NCBI GenBank assembly: GCA_900318205.1
Contig: ONJS01000008.1
Location: 1-64,000, forward strand
DNA length: 64,000 bases
Direction of reading: 5' to 3'
Source: an uncultured Prevotellaceae bacterium
GTDB taxonomy: Bacteria; Bacteroidota; Bacteroidia; Bacteroidales; Muribaculaceae
Within the stretch, counting starts at the first letter, position 1, and every line of letters starts with the position of its first letter. Below the pieces are notes generated by a model. That model saw only the letters and a list, made by a program, of their open reading frames with translations, was not told the origin of the DNA and ran no database searches. The translations under genes were made by a program, and so were the position numbers. Shown here piece by piece: positions 53,558-62,481 of this stretch.

Positions 53558-53935
53558 ATGGAACAGAAATTGAAAAATAGTATTCGAAGACGCAGATTAT
53601 TGCCATCGGATTCTATGAGGTTTATATCCTCATATCCAGTGGATAAATCTGTTCTTGGTATTGGTGATGCCGTATTTCCTAGACAATCGCATCACATGGG
53701 TGCGATTATTGCACGGCTTCAAGAGAAACCACAAGATGATAAAATGAGGGCATTCTTTGAAGGAATGCTCAGCATTGTCAAAATTGAATTCCCTCAGCAA
53801 AGACGGTTGAAAACGCCAGCTGATGACCGCAACGCCCTTATAGGGGACCTAAGGCGCGTTGGCGACGATATGCGAACTGCTATTATCAGATATAAAATCG
53901 AAAGGATTAAAAAAGATGAAAGACGAGAAAGATAA
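53558..53935 (+). CDS. Small basic protein, unknown, first gene of cassette
   Basis: 125 residues, rich in Arg and Lys (MEQKLKNSIRRRRLL at the start, YKIERIKKDERRER at the end). No membrane helix or known motif. It overlaps the DUF2335 gene by 20 nt, so the two are coupled. AT-rich codon use differs from the surrounding genes. I do not recognise the family. Confidence 0.6.
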   Translation: MEQKLKNSIRRRRLLPSDSMRFISSYPVDKSVLGIGDAVFPRQSHHMGAIIARLQEKPQDDKMRAFFEGMLSIVKIEFPQQRRLKTPADDRNALIGDLRRVGDDMRTAIIRYKIERIKKDERRER

Positions 53936-54440
53936 GGATATAAAGCCTAAAGACGGCTCGGAGAATCCAAAACAGAGAGAGGAACATGCACTCGAACAGG
54001 CACTGAAACAGGCGTTCGAACAAAATATTCCTGACATATCACCTGAAACCGCCGAGATTCTCAAAGATTTGCCTGAAGAAAAAAAAGATGCCATCCTTGA
54101 TATGATGATTCGGGTCGATTCGTTCTCGGGACCACTTCCTCGCCCAGATATTCTCGAAGGCTACGAAAAAGTGAAAAACGGGGCTGCCGAAAGAATCTTT
54201 GATTACACGGAGAATGAACAGAAACATCGGCACAAGATGGGCAAATTTGATGCGATAACCGATCGTATCAAGTACTTCAGCGGGCAAATTATCGGTGCGA
54301 TCCTCGCAGTGATTATGACATATGTCGCCTATGTGCTTGGCCTCAATGGACATGACTGGCTGGCTGGCATCATATTCACCACCACCATAATCTCAGTCCT
54401 TATCATTTATGTTCTTAACAAAAAGCCTGAACAGAAATAA
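53916..54440 (+). CDS. DUF2335 membrane protein
   Basis: 174 residues from the ATG at 53916; a start at 53859 would extend deep into the upstream gene. A charged, helical N-terminus is followed by the DUF2335 signature PLPRPDILEGYEKVKNGAAE, RIFDYTENEQKHRH, then two membrane helices (IIGAILAVIMTYVAYVLGL; GIIFTTTIISVLIIYVL). The family occurs sporadically in bacteria and phages and its function is unknown. It is coupled to the basic protein upstream. Confidence 0.75.
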   Translation: MKDEKDKDIKPKDGSENPKQREEHALEQALKQAFEQNIPDISPETAEILKDLPEEKKDAILDMMIRVDSFSGPLPRPDILEGYEKVKNGAAERIFDYTENEQKHRHKMGKFDAITDRIKYFSGQIIGAILAVIMTYVAYVLGLNGHDWLAGIIFTTTIISVLIIYVLNKKPEQK

Positions 54441-54556
54441 CATGAAAAAAATATTGCTATAGACCTTGCGCTGTTTGCAATGATGGCACAGGCTAAATTG
54501 TGAGAGTGCGTCAAAATACTGACACATCCTCTTTTCTTTATTAATGTCTAACCCGT

Positions 54557-55987
54557 TTATTGCAGGTCCTCGGTACGGATCTTCAATGAGTAGTACATGA
54601 TAACAGCCAGGATGATAAACAAACCTATACTTCCAGCCAAGAGAGCATAACTCTCAAGGTTGAGCAGAACGAATACGTAAGCATACATGAATAGCAGCAT
54701 CGCTCCGATAATCAGCGCTTGTTTCTTCACCTTGAGCACTCCAAATAGATATACGGTCACCATGCCGACGGTCATCAACGTGGCAATCAGATAGGCCAAG
54801 GCAAACGCCATGTGCTCACTCATTGACAACAGCAGAGAGTAGAACAATACCAACGCCAAACCAATAAGCAGATACTGGAACACGTTGATGTTACGGCGCA
54901 AACGGAACTCCGAGAACAACGCGGCAATGAACGTGAGGACAATCACCAGCAAGGCATACTTGATAGCACGCTCGGTTTTCTGGAAACGGTCAACAGGAAT
55001 CCTCAAGCCCACCTGCACTTGAGAATCAGCAATCTCATTAGCACGATTACCCATGAATGACTGCGGATAAGGGCGGTTGATGCTGATGACCTCCCAAGTG
55101 GCGTCAAAGCCATCGGGTGTCACATTGCGGTCGGCAGGCAGGAAATTGCCGTTGAAACTCGGCGTAGCGCAATCTCCCTTCACTTTAATCTTGGTTACCT
55201 CGCCAACAGGAGCGAAATTCAACGTCTCGGAACCCTTCAAGTCCAGATGCAGTTTGAAGGGGACACTATCATGTTGAGCCAGCTCAGTCAAGTCCATCCT
55301 TGCCATTGCGACACACGATCCTGCTTCCTTGGCACCAATACCCTCGACTACGACATCATATTCTGACTCATCCTCAGGAGAAATATCATACTGGATATTG
55401 CCGTCGGTGCCGCCGTCATTGACATCGGTAATCTTACCGCCCAGATTGAGCTGTACCTTCTTGCTGATGCCGCGCAGGTCAGTAATGCCCATCTCAACAT
55501 AAGCCTCGTTAAGGAGAACTTTTACACTGTCATTCTTTATCGGCAGGAGACTGTTGATATTGAATGTTCCGTCAATGTCGATGCTTGAATTATAGACCAC
55601 CGCCTCATAGATGTTGCGGTAAAGCGTCTGGCTCTTGACATCAACATTGACATTTAACGTCTTGGGCAGGATATAATACATATCCTTCTGATTACCCTCG
55701 ACACAGGGGATGGCAATGACCGGCCCAGTGATATGCTGAGGCATGCCCCACTTGGAAGCAATCTCATTCTCGGCATTGGTAGCAGTCTTCTTGCGCTCCT
55801 CGCCCAGCGATGAAATCATCAAACTGGGTATCAGCAACAATAGCGATAGTAGCGCAATGAAAAGTACCTTGAACGTGAAGGACTGGGTAAATTTCTTATT
55901 GGGCTCATATCCTGAGTTAATCGCTTCGCCCACAACAACCTCCTGATCCAAAGGTGGAGGGGTTGAACCATTCATGTTTTCTTCCAT
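54557..55987 (-). CDS. creD: Inner-membrane protein CreD
   Basis: 476 residues. A helix near 35-58 is followed by a large periplasmic domain (GMPQHITGPVIAIPCV near its start) and then four to five helices. The pattern and KYALLVIVLTFIAALFSE...NVFQYLLIGLALVLFYSLLLSMSEH are typical of CreD (PF06123), linked to envelope stress and beta-lactam tolerance in other bacteria. No creBC two-component genes are nearby. Confidence 0.92.
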   Translation of the reverse strand: MEENMNGSTPPPLDQEVVVGEAINSGYEPNKKFTQSFTFKVLFIALLSLLLLIPSLMISSLGEERKKTATNAENEIASKWGMPQHITGPVIAIPCVEGNQKDMYYILPKTLNVNVDVKSQTLYRNIYEAVVYNSSIDIDGTFNINSLLPIKNDSVKVLLNEAYVEMGITDLRGISKKVQLNLGGKITDVNDGGTDGNIQYDISPEDESEYDVVVEGIGAKEAGSCVAMARMDLTELAQHDSVPFKLHLDLKGSETLNFAPVGEVTKIKVKGDCATPSFNGNFLPADRNVTPDGFDATWEVISINRPYPQSFMGNRANEIADSQVQVGLRIPVDRFQKTERAIKYALLVIVLTFIAALFSEFRLRRNINVFQYLLIGLALVLFYSLLLSMSEHMAFALAYLIATLMTVGMVTVYLFGVLKVKKQALIIGAMLLFMYAYVFVLLNLESYALLAGSIGLFIILAVIMYYSLKIRTEDLQ

Positions 55988-56333
55988 AATCTTCCAGGTA
56001 TTAATAATGAAATAAACTACCCAAAAGAACGAAGCAATCCCCTAATTATTACTTTCTTTTAGTTAATTGTTATTAATCTCGGCAACATTAATTAATAAAA
56101 TTAAAATACAAATGTAATTAGTAAATTTTTATACAAATTTTTGTTTAATTTCTCCGTGCGACGCACGGACATTATTATAGGCTTGAATGATGACACACCT
56201 CCACTTTGGGGACGGTTCCCAAGTCCAAAATGCAAGTAGAGACGCAAAATTTTGCGTCTCTACATAGCGAATAGATTGATTGTCAACGATTTATCCTCGT
56301 CGAACTCACATTAATGATTGCAGTTGATTGCCG
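55988..56333. other. AT-rich gene-free gap
   Basis: The only clear feature is the perfect 28-bp palindrome at 56236-56263. About 56040-56150 is very A/T-rich. I see no gene. Confidence 0.6.
56236..56263. repeat. Perfect 28-bp GTAGAGACGC palindrome
   Basis: The sequence gtagagacgcaaaa is followed directly by its exact reverse complement. Related copies are at 19940-20021 and 28384-28409. Confidence 0.85.
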
Positions 56334-58175
56334 TTACTTCATCACCTTGGTGGCGCTGCTGGTGCCATCGCTATAGCGGGTAACCACGATATTCATGCCA
56401 TCGAAGGGCTTATCGCTTGACATACCGGCAAGGTTATAATAGGTGTGACCGAGCACTTGCTTGTCAACCACAGGCTGATCGATGCTGGTGGAAGGTGTGG
56501 ATGTGACGAAACTGAGCACGGGTGCAACGGCGAGTGACAAGGGATCGTCCACGTTCTTGTACCAAGTACCGGTCTCAAGGTATTCATTACCCTCCTCGTC
56601 ATAAACGAAGTGGTAACCAGTGCATTTCTCGCCCAGGTCACGGTGGCACAGCAGGATGGCGATGTCATCACCGTAGTCGTTGGGGAAAGGACCCACAACA
56701 GCGAAGAATTCAGTACCTGCAGGAACATCCACGGGCTCGTCAAAGACAAACTCGGTGGCATTGACCGTGGCCGGGTCAAAGGCCAGATCGCCAGCCTTCA
56801 CGCTGGTAGTACCCAGCACTTCGCCGGGCATGCCATCGGCATCGGCTGCCATAATCTTCATCTCGATATCGGCATCGGTCGAGACAGCGGTGGTCTTACC
56901 GAAATAGACGTTCACTTGCTTGATCTGAGCGTCGGTGGCGGGAGCGTCAAAGTGCTCGGCAAATTCACCGATACCCAGCCAGTTGGTACCTGCATAGTTG
57001 CCATACCAACCCATCTCCAGCATCGTCAAGTCACCATTCTCCTCGGGTGCGATGTTCCAAACTTCCTGTTCTCCGCCAGCCTGGATGGCAGTGTTCACAT
57101 ACTCGTCAACACTTGAGCCCACATCGTTGGATACTTCAAGTTTCAATCCGTAGGTACCTTCCTGGAGATAGGTCACCGTGGGATTCTGAAGGTCGCTGGT
57201 GGCGATGTCGGTGCCATCAAAGGTCCACGACCACGAGGTGGGATTGCCGGTAGAGGCATCCTTGAAGGTCAAGGGCACATCGACGGGAACAAACATCATC
57301 ACCCACGGCGAGAGATAAGCGCCATCGGGCAGGCCGACATGGGCAACGGGTGCCTCGGCATGAACGTTGACATAGGCGGTACGAGACTTGGTGTCGGTCG
57401 TTGTGCCGTCGCCAACGGTGAGCGTCACGGCATAGGAACCGGCATGGTTATAGGTCACCACGGGGTTCTGCTCGGTGCTGGTAGCGGGTTCGCCGCCCTC
57501 AAAGGTCCAATTCCATGTCATGACATTGCCAGTGGACATGTCCTTGAAGTGCACGCTCTCGCCCTCGTTGATGTTGATGACGGCATCATCACCATCGTTG
57601 GCTTGGAGAATCCTGAAGCCGTCGATGGCCTCATCCTCGCCATAGTTACCTTGATAAACAAACGAGAACCTCACCTGCTTGCCGGCATACTCAGCAAGAT
57701 CAACGGTGAACCGCTCCCAACTGGGACCGTCGTAGCCTACAGTCTGGGCCCACTGGAACTGGTCGATGAGCAGTGTGGGCGTGTCATCGACGATGGCATA
57801 TAGTTTCCATGCGCCATAAACTAGATAAATGCCACTGGCATAGCAGTAGAACTCGAGCGTGCTGTTGGGCCTGATTTCAATGGCTGGAGAGGTGGCAGTC
57901 TCGTTCTGGCCGCCAGCATAATCAAGTATCATCGAAGCGACATTCGTCAGGTCAATGATTCCGAACGACTGCGACGGGTTACCCTGTTTCCAGGTACTGC
58001 TGCTCGTAGCCTCATAGGTCCAGGAATCAAACTCGCTGGGAGTGTCCCAGCCCATCAGATAATAAGGCACCGAAGCCTCCTCGGCAGCGAACGATGCCGT
58101 CAGTCCCTGCGCCCAAGCGCTCATTGCCACCATAGCGGCAAAGAGCACAACAAAAGTAATCTTTTTCATAAGCAA
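56334..58175 (-). CDS. Secreted PKD-domain protein with choice-of-anchor J domain
   Basis: 613 residues. A signal peptide (to about 22) is followed by a choice-of-anchor J/MAM-like beta domain (about 30-195). Then come two PKD domains (MTWNWTFEGGEPATSTEQNPVVTY; TSWSWTFDGTDIATSDLQNPTVTY) and a third beta domain. The end (GMNIVVTRYSDGTSSATKVMK) looks like a T9SS-type or related Bacteroidetes sorting tail. No catalytic motif is seen. It is likely a surface adhesin or binding protein. Confidence 0.75.
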   Translation of the reverse strand: MLMKKITFVVLFAAMVAMSAWAQGLTASFAAEEASVPYYLMGWDTPSEFDSWTYEATSSSTWKQGNPSQSFGIIDLTNVASMILDYAGGQNETATSPAIEIRPNSTLEFYCYASGIYLVYGAWKLYAIVDDTPTLLIDQFQWAQTVGYDGPSWERFTVDLAEYAGKQVRFSFVYQGNYGEDEAIDGFRILQANDGDDAVININEGESVHFKDMSTGNVMTWNWTFEGGEPATSTEQNPVVTYNHAGSYAVTLTVGDGTTTDTKSRTAYVNVHAEAPVAHVGLPDGAYLSPWVMMFVPVDVPLTFKDASTGNPTSWSWTFDGTDIATSDLQNPTVTYLQEGTYGLKLEVSNDVGSSVDEYVNTAIQAGGEQEVWNIAPEENGDLTMLEMGWYGNYAGTNWLGIGEFAEHFDAPATDAQIKQVNVYFGKTTAVSTDADIEMKIMAADADGMPGEVLGTTSVKAGDLAFDPATVNATEFVFDEPVDVPAGTEFFAVVGPFPNDYGDDIAILLCHRDLGEKCTGYHFVYDEEGNEYLETGTWYKNVDDPLSLAVAPVLSFVTSTPSTSIDQPVVDKQVLGHTYYNLAGMSSDKPFDGMNIVVTRYSDGTSSATKVMK

Positions 58176-58236
58176 TGAATTATAATTGTGTTAAAAACTA
58201 TATTCCGTAAAGATGGCAGCTAAAACTGTATGGTCT

Positions 58237-59487
58237 TCACTGCTTGGGAGTGACGGTTTGCCACAGGTAGAGCTTGTCGCTGGGACGGATTTTCTCAGGC
58301 ACGGCGATAGAGAAGTGCTCGCCCTTGACGGTCTTTTCCACGGGTTTGAGGTCCACGCGGATTTCCTCGATGGTCAGCGGGATGGCACCCGTGGTGGGAC
58401 CGATAATCCACACCTCGTCGCCCACATGCAATTCGCCTGCCTCCATGAGGAACTCGGCGACGCCCAACTTGCTGTAATAACGGATACCCTTAGCGGCATA
58501 GACTTTTACCCTGGTAGCGCTGGAGCCGTACTTGGCAGACCACTCGCCCAAGCGCTGGCCCATATAGTAGCCGTCCCAGAAACCGCGGTTGAAGACCTTG
58601 CCCAAGCGCTCGTTCCACTCGTCGATACATTCCTCGGTATAGGTACCTTCACAGATGGCACGCAGGGCCTCGTCATAGCAGCCAACAACAGTGCGGACGT
58701 ATTCAGGACCGCGTGCACGGCCCTCAATCTTGAAGACGGTCACGCCGGCATCCACCATCTTGTTGAGGAAGTGGATGGTCTTGAGGTCCTTGGGCGACAT
58801 GATATACTTGTTCTCGATGTTGAGTTCATCGCCGTTAACCAGATCAGTCACGCGATAGCCGCGACGACAGATTTGGCGGCAGGCACCGCGATTGGCACTT
58901 GTGTTCTCCTGATGCAGGCTCATGTAGCATTTGCCACTCACTGCCATGCAGAGGGCACCGTGACAGAACATCTCCAACCTTACGCGCTCGCCATGAGGTC
59001 CACGAACGTCATTTTCCTCGATGAAATGGGAGATTTTGGTCACCTGCTCCAGGTTCAACTCGCGGGCGAGGACCATGACGTCGGCCCACTGGCTATAGTA
59101 GCGCACCGCCTCGCTGTTGCTCACGTTGACCTGGGTGGAAATGTGCACCTCCACACCGATGGAGCGGGCAAACAGGATGGTCGCCATGTCGCTGGCGATG
59201 ATGGCACTCACCTGGGCATCACGGGCAGCGGTGACAATCTGGCGCATATAGTCCATGTCCTCGTCATAGATAATGGTGTTGACCGTGAGGTAACTCTTCA
59301 TGCCATGCTCGGTGCACCATGCGGCGATGGTATGCAGGTCCTCGAGCGTGAAATTGACGCTGGAACGCGAACGCATGTTCAACCCCTCGATGCCAAAGTA
59401 GATGGCATCGGCACCACCCTGATGGGCGGCATATAGTGATTCCCAAGAGCCCACAGGGGCCATGATTTCAAAATCGGAACGGTTCAT
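58237..59487 (-). CDS. U32 peptidase-family (TrhP/RlhA-like) protein
   Basis: 416 residues. MAPVGSWESLYAAHQGGADAIYFG, then IHISTQVNVSNSE-type sequence, then LEMFCHGALCMAVSGKCYMSLH and NRGACRQICRRGY supply the four-Cys cluster region of the family. Though named peptidase U32, studied members (TrhP, RlhA) hydroxylate tRNA or rRNA using prephenate-linked chemistry and an Fe-S cluster. Length fits TrhP best. Cytoplasmic; stands alone. Confidence 0.88.
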   Translation of the reverse strand: MNRSDFEIMAPVGSWESLYAAHQGGADAIYFGIEGLNMRSRSSVNFTLEDLHTIAAWCTEHGMKSYLTVNTIIYDEDMDYMRQIVTAARDAQVSAIIASDMATILFARSIGVEVHISTQVNVSNSEAVRYYSQWADVMVLARELNLEQVTKISHFIEENDVRGPHGERVRLEMFCHGALCMAVSGKCYMSLHQENTSANRGACRQICRRGYRVTDLVNGDELNIENKYIMSPKDLKTIHFLNKMVDAGVTVFKIEGRARGPEYVRTVVGCYDEALRAICEGTYTEECIDEWNERLGKVFNRGFWDGYYMGQRLGEWSAKYGSSATRVKVYAAKGIRYYSKLGVAEFLMEAGELHVGDEVWIIGPTTGAIPLTIEEIRVDLKPVEKTVKGEHFSIAVPEKIRPSDKLYLWQTVTPKQ

Positions 59488-59639
59488 ATAGTATGTATTA
59501 AAGTGAGATGCAGGTGACTCATGTTTTTAACATGTAAAAGTACAATACTTTTTTCAATTCAACAAAATGTGTAACGCAAAATGTGTAATTACCCTTACTA
59601 TAATTAAACTTTACCGAGTCCCCATTAAGACTCCTCGTC

Positions 59640-59743
59640 TGCGCCTCGGTGATGCGACCGAAGGAGTTCAATGAGAAGGAAGCAGGAAAAGAATTCAGTT
59701 CAGCGCTGTTGAATGATTTTAGACAAAATTACTGAGGGTGTCG
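59640..59743 (+). pseudogene. Remnant of the dispersed repeat ORF (copy B, 3' end)
   Basis: The plus-strand frame ends SSALLNDFRQNY then stop, matching SSALSRDFRQHH at the end of copy C (62330-62366). Only the last part is recognizable. No start codon or promoter is seen. Confidence 0.4.
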
Positions 59744-59789
59744 TTCTCTTGTTTTCCGCATTGGGACACGTCGCAGTCATCGAGTGTGT

Positions 59790-60075
59790 CAAAGCAGGTC
59801 GAAGGCCGGCACAAGGCCAGCGGCCTTGACTTGTATAAGCCCCAGGGCGCACTGGCCAAAGGTCAGTGTGGCCTGGGGAAACTTTCGACACCAAAATCGG
59901 GCCCTGAAGGGGGCCAATAGCAGCGGCAATCCATTCGTCTGGAATGGGTGGCCCTCCTCGAGGCCCGTCCATCCCATCCCCGTCCACCCCACGCCACACA
60001 GACCTAACGGCCTGTGCACCGTGGGGTTAGATCAAGTCAAGGCCGCTGGCCTTGTCAAGGTCTACGACCTTATTC
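59790..60075. repeat. Long palindrome with variable mini-hairpins (element 2)
   Basis: The two arms align as reverse complements around a central hairpin (59931-59947). Matching hairpins: 59797-59807 with 60057-60071; 59812-59828 with 60038-60054 (identical); and a larger two-part stem-loop, 59840-59878 with 59986-60027. In the last, the outer stem is CCCCAGG/CCTGGGG in one arm and ACCCCACG/CGTGGGGT in the other, and the inner stem changes from CACTG/CAGTG to CACAG/CTGTG, so pairing is kept by compensating changes. Confidence 0.78.
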
Positions 60076-60322
60076 TATCAAGAAAAAGCAGTGCGGAACA
60101 CGCCATTTAGCATTAAAAAGAAATGCTAACCAACTGAGTATCAGTCATCGTCGGATTTCGCTAAATGCTTGTACGGAAAACAGGAGAAATTACTGAGGGT
60201 GTGATTCTGGATTCTAACATAGCGACAAAAAGACTCCCCCTCTGAGATTAGAGGAGGAGCTGATAAATACCTTTCTATCTTGTTGCCGATAGCCAGCTAT
60301 ACATTAGAAACTATGGTTTTTA

Positions 60323-60832
60323 TTAGTTCAAGCGGCCCTGGTTATCCTTTATCGCTTCCAGGGTGAAATGTGAATCGTAGTTGCCACATTCTATTTCTTC
60401 GGCGGGATAATCGACGATAAAGCACATTACCTTGCGATTGGAATAAACCGTTTCAAGATATTCACCCAACTTAGTGTACTTCTTGGTTTCAATCCCTAAT
60501 TCAACAAAACCGGAATACTTATCTAAGCCCTGAAGAGGTTCAAGATTGACTCGGATCTGCAAATGATTAGGAACTGTTGAGGTAGAAATTGGCGATATAT
60601 AGTGAACCGAATGTGACAAGTCAATATCGGTTATTTCACCGTTCTCGTTGATAATGTCTCCCGTCAGTGTGAAGTAATTCAAGGTGCTTGGCGTTACCTT
60701 GACCTCATAGGTCGTGACGTAGCGAACATCGGCATTATCTTCTTCCACGTCGTCATTGCCACATGCCGTCAATGATAAAGACACCATTAATGACACAAGC
60801 ACTAATGATAAAAAATTGATTGTTTTTCTCAT
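60323..60832 (-). CDS. Small lipoprotein, unknown
   Basis: 169 residues from the ATG at 60832. The longer frame from 60907 lacks a signal at its N-terminus. MRKTINFLSLVLVSLMVSLSLTAC is a lipoprotein signal with Cys at 24, followed by an acidic linker (GNDDVEEDN). The rest is a beta-rich domain of unknown family with no motif I recognise. It lies downstream of a PorT-like gene on the same strand. Confidence 0.65.
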   Translation of the reverse strand: MRKTINFLSLVLVSLMVSLSLTACGNDDVEEDNADVRYVTTYEVKVTPSTLNYFTLTGDIINENGEITDIDLSHSVHYISPISTSTVPNHLQIRVNLEPLQGLDKYSGFVELGIETKKYTKLGEYLETVYSNRKVMCFIVDYPAEEIECGNYDSHFTLEAIKDNQGRLN

Positions 60833-60971
60833 AACTGTAAACTTTAATAAGCTGATTTGGTTTGGGAACGATATAGTAGTTGACCCTGCGTTGAAACGTC
60901 TCGGCATTAAACCGTGCTAACGCACGGGAAATACCACCGATGGGCCAACATCTATATCATCACCTTTGGTT

Positions 60972-61535
60972 TTAGAACTTGTAACCGACAGAAATTGTAA
61001 GATTGCGGGTCTTTGCTGAAACATCGTCAGCCACGTCAAGCACACCAAAGTCATAGCCGATGGAAACAGGCACTTTCTGGTTGAATTCCAGACCGGCACG
61101 CAGGCCCAAGCCAAAATCAAAACGCTTGAAACCACCATCACCGAACATGTCTTCACCGTCGGTCTTGCCGAAAAGACCGATGCCGAAGTAGGGTCCGAAC
61201 TCGCCAAAGAGTGCTACCGATTCATTGATTGCATATTTATAGCCAGCGTGGACAGGGATATCAAGATAATAAGGATTCAGTGTGATACCACCGCCTTTGC
61301 AACCCTTGAGGGAGAGCATAGCAGCAGCATTAACATAAAAACCATGATCAGCACTGGGGATGCCGAAAGTAGAACGAACACCGGCGTGGAAACCGATGCG
61401 TGAGCTCGCACCACTGGCATCGAGGTTTGCCACGTTCATACCTGCAACAATTTCCCATTGAGGGGCCCCGGCCTGTGCCGAGAAGCCCAACATAGTGGCA
61501 AGTGCCACAATCAGAATTGAATAGATCTTCTTCAT
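60972..61535 (-). CDS. PorT-like outer-membrane beta-barrel protein
   Basis: 187 residues from the ATG at 61535. A signal peptide (to about 22, ending AQA) is followed by beta strands: WEIVAGMNVANLD, SRIGFHAGVRSTFG, FYVNAAAMLSLKG, LDIPVHAGYKYAI, VALFGEFGPYFGIGLFG, FGLGLRAGLEF, and a C-terminal Phe (ISVGYKF). It is the second small barrel in the window, alongside 32582-33265. Confidence 0.8.
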   Translation of the reverse strand: MKKIYSILIVALATMLGFSAQAGAPQWEIVAGMNVANLDASGASSRIGFHAGVRSTFGIPSADHGFYVNAAAMLSLKGCKGGGITLNPYYLDIPVHAGYKYAINESVALFGEFGPYFGIGLFGKTDGEDMFGDGGFKRFDFGLGLRAGLEFNQKVPVSIGYDFGVLDVADDVSAKTRNLTISVGYKF

Positions 61536-61714
61536 ATTAATATTGACTATATGTGTATGTTTTAAGCGGCACAAAATTAGTAAATATTTCAAGACGAACT
61601 ACCAATTCCGGTAAAAACTAAAGTGAAAACAAGAAATACAAGAAGAACAATCTGTAAATCGGCATGAGGGCCGATTTATTAGTTAGAAGTTAGGTGAGGA
61701 CTAACGACTGGTTT

Positions 61715-62096
61715 TTATCGTTCTTTCTTGCCCGTGAGGATGCCCTTGATGTCATAGAGTTTGTTGAGGGCCTCGACGGGGGTAAGGTTGTTGATATCGA
61801 TGGTAAGGATCTCGTCGCGTATCTGGCTCAGGACGGGATCATCAAGCTGGAAGATGGACAACTGATAGCCCGAGCGGCTGCTGGCAACATCGCCCAGGTC
61901 CTTGGTCAAGGCGTTGTCGTTGCGGTTGTTGGTTTCCAGCTGCTTGAGCACTTCATTGGCAGCTGTGCTCGCTACCTCCCTTGACCAACTGGCGCACAAA
62001 CACCACCTTTCCGTTAATCTCCTTGACGCTGACGTTGTAGTTCACGATGCGCTTGAAGGATTTCTCCATCTCGTTCAACTCGTGGTAGTGGGTGGC
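61715..62096 (-). pseudogene. mutS: Broken 3' remnant of mutS
   Basis: On the minus strand [17 protein letters not shown], then [20 protein letters not shown] and GGSEHS match the end of the MutS ATPase domain. The expected ~20-residue GIHVA...KRA block is missing; the frame shifts at about 61950, and ANEVLKQLE plus a typical MutS C-terminal tail follow in another frame to a stop at 61715. Everything upstream of ATHYHE is absent. A functional mutS is presumably elsewhere. Confidence 0.85.
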
Positions 62097-62158
62097 ACTT
62101 GGTGTCAATGTGCTGAAGTCTCCATCATAGAGGATCAAGGCTCCCAAAAAAGTAAAAA

Positions 62159-62195
62159 CTGTCGGGCTGGTTTCGTCAACAAACCAGCCCGACAG
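62159..62195 (-). terminator. Perfect 15-bp terminator
   Basis: Arms 62159-62173 and 62181-62195 are exact reverse complements; the minus strand then runs into a T-rich tract. It would end the leftward BspA/FGE-like transcript and lies directly at the 5' edge of the mutS remnant. Confidence 0.8.
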
Positions 62196-62214
62196 GTTCA
62201 ATTATAGGCTCTAC

Positions 62215-62366
62215 TGTCATCGAACAAGTTCCTTGCGAACGCTGCCGCTGGTTCTCCCGTAAATACTACGCCTCAGTCATGAACCTCAAAAAGTGTTTTG
62301 AGGAGAATATAGGTAGAGAATACAGTAATATTCGAAGTTCTGCACTGTCGAGAGATTTTAGACAAC
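62215..62366 (+). pseudogene. Remnant of the dispersed repeat ORF (copy C)
   Basis: The plus-strand frame reads CERCRWFSRKYYASVMNLKK, CFEENIGREY, then SSALSRDFRQHH and a stop. It matches copy A (84-290, opposite strand) and the end of copy B. The rest of the 62097-62481 gap holds only the terminator at 62159. Confidence 0.45.
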
Positions 62367-62481
62367 ATCACTGAAGAGTATTATATCTTCTATTAGTATG
62401 TTACCTAGGGCAGCCCACGCGTGAGCGCAATCATAAAGATTCTTTTCATCTGTTTTTTCTTCAAATTTCACATGGGTTATT

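Larger units (their letters stand above)
53251..54536. repeat. 13-bp inverted repeat bracketing the DUF2335 cassette
   Basis: aaaagaggatgtg (53251-53263) and its exact reverse complement (54524-54536) flank about 1.26 kb of AT-rich DNA. Joined together they would make a typical bidirectional terminator between convergent glgB and creD. Confidence 0.6.
59488..60322. other. Gene-free region rich in repeats
   Basis: 835 bp without a gene. It holds repeat-ORF copy B (59640-59743), the second hairpin palindrome (59790-60075), a 16-bp direct repeat bracketing it (59726-59741 and 60187-60202), and a small CCCCCTCT...AGAGG motif near 60235. Short frames here fall within the repeats. Confidence 0.65.

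Noticed and set aside
59784..60110. Plus-strand frame across element 2
   Set aside because: It reads straight through the hairpins of the palindrome and has no homology-like features.
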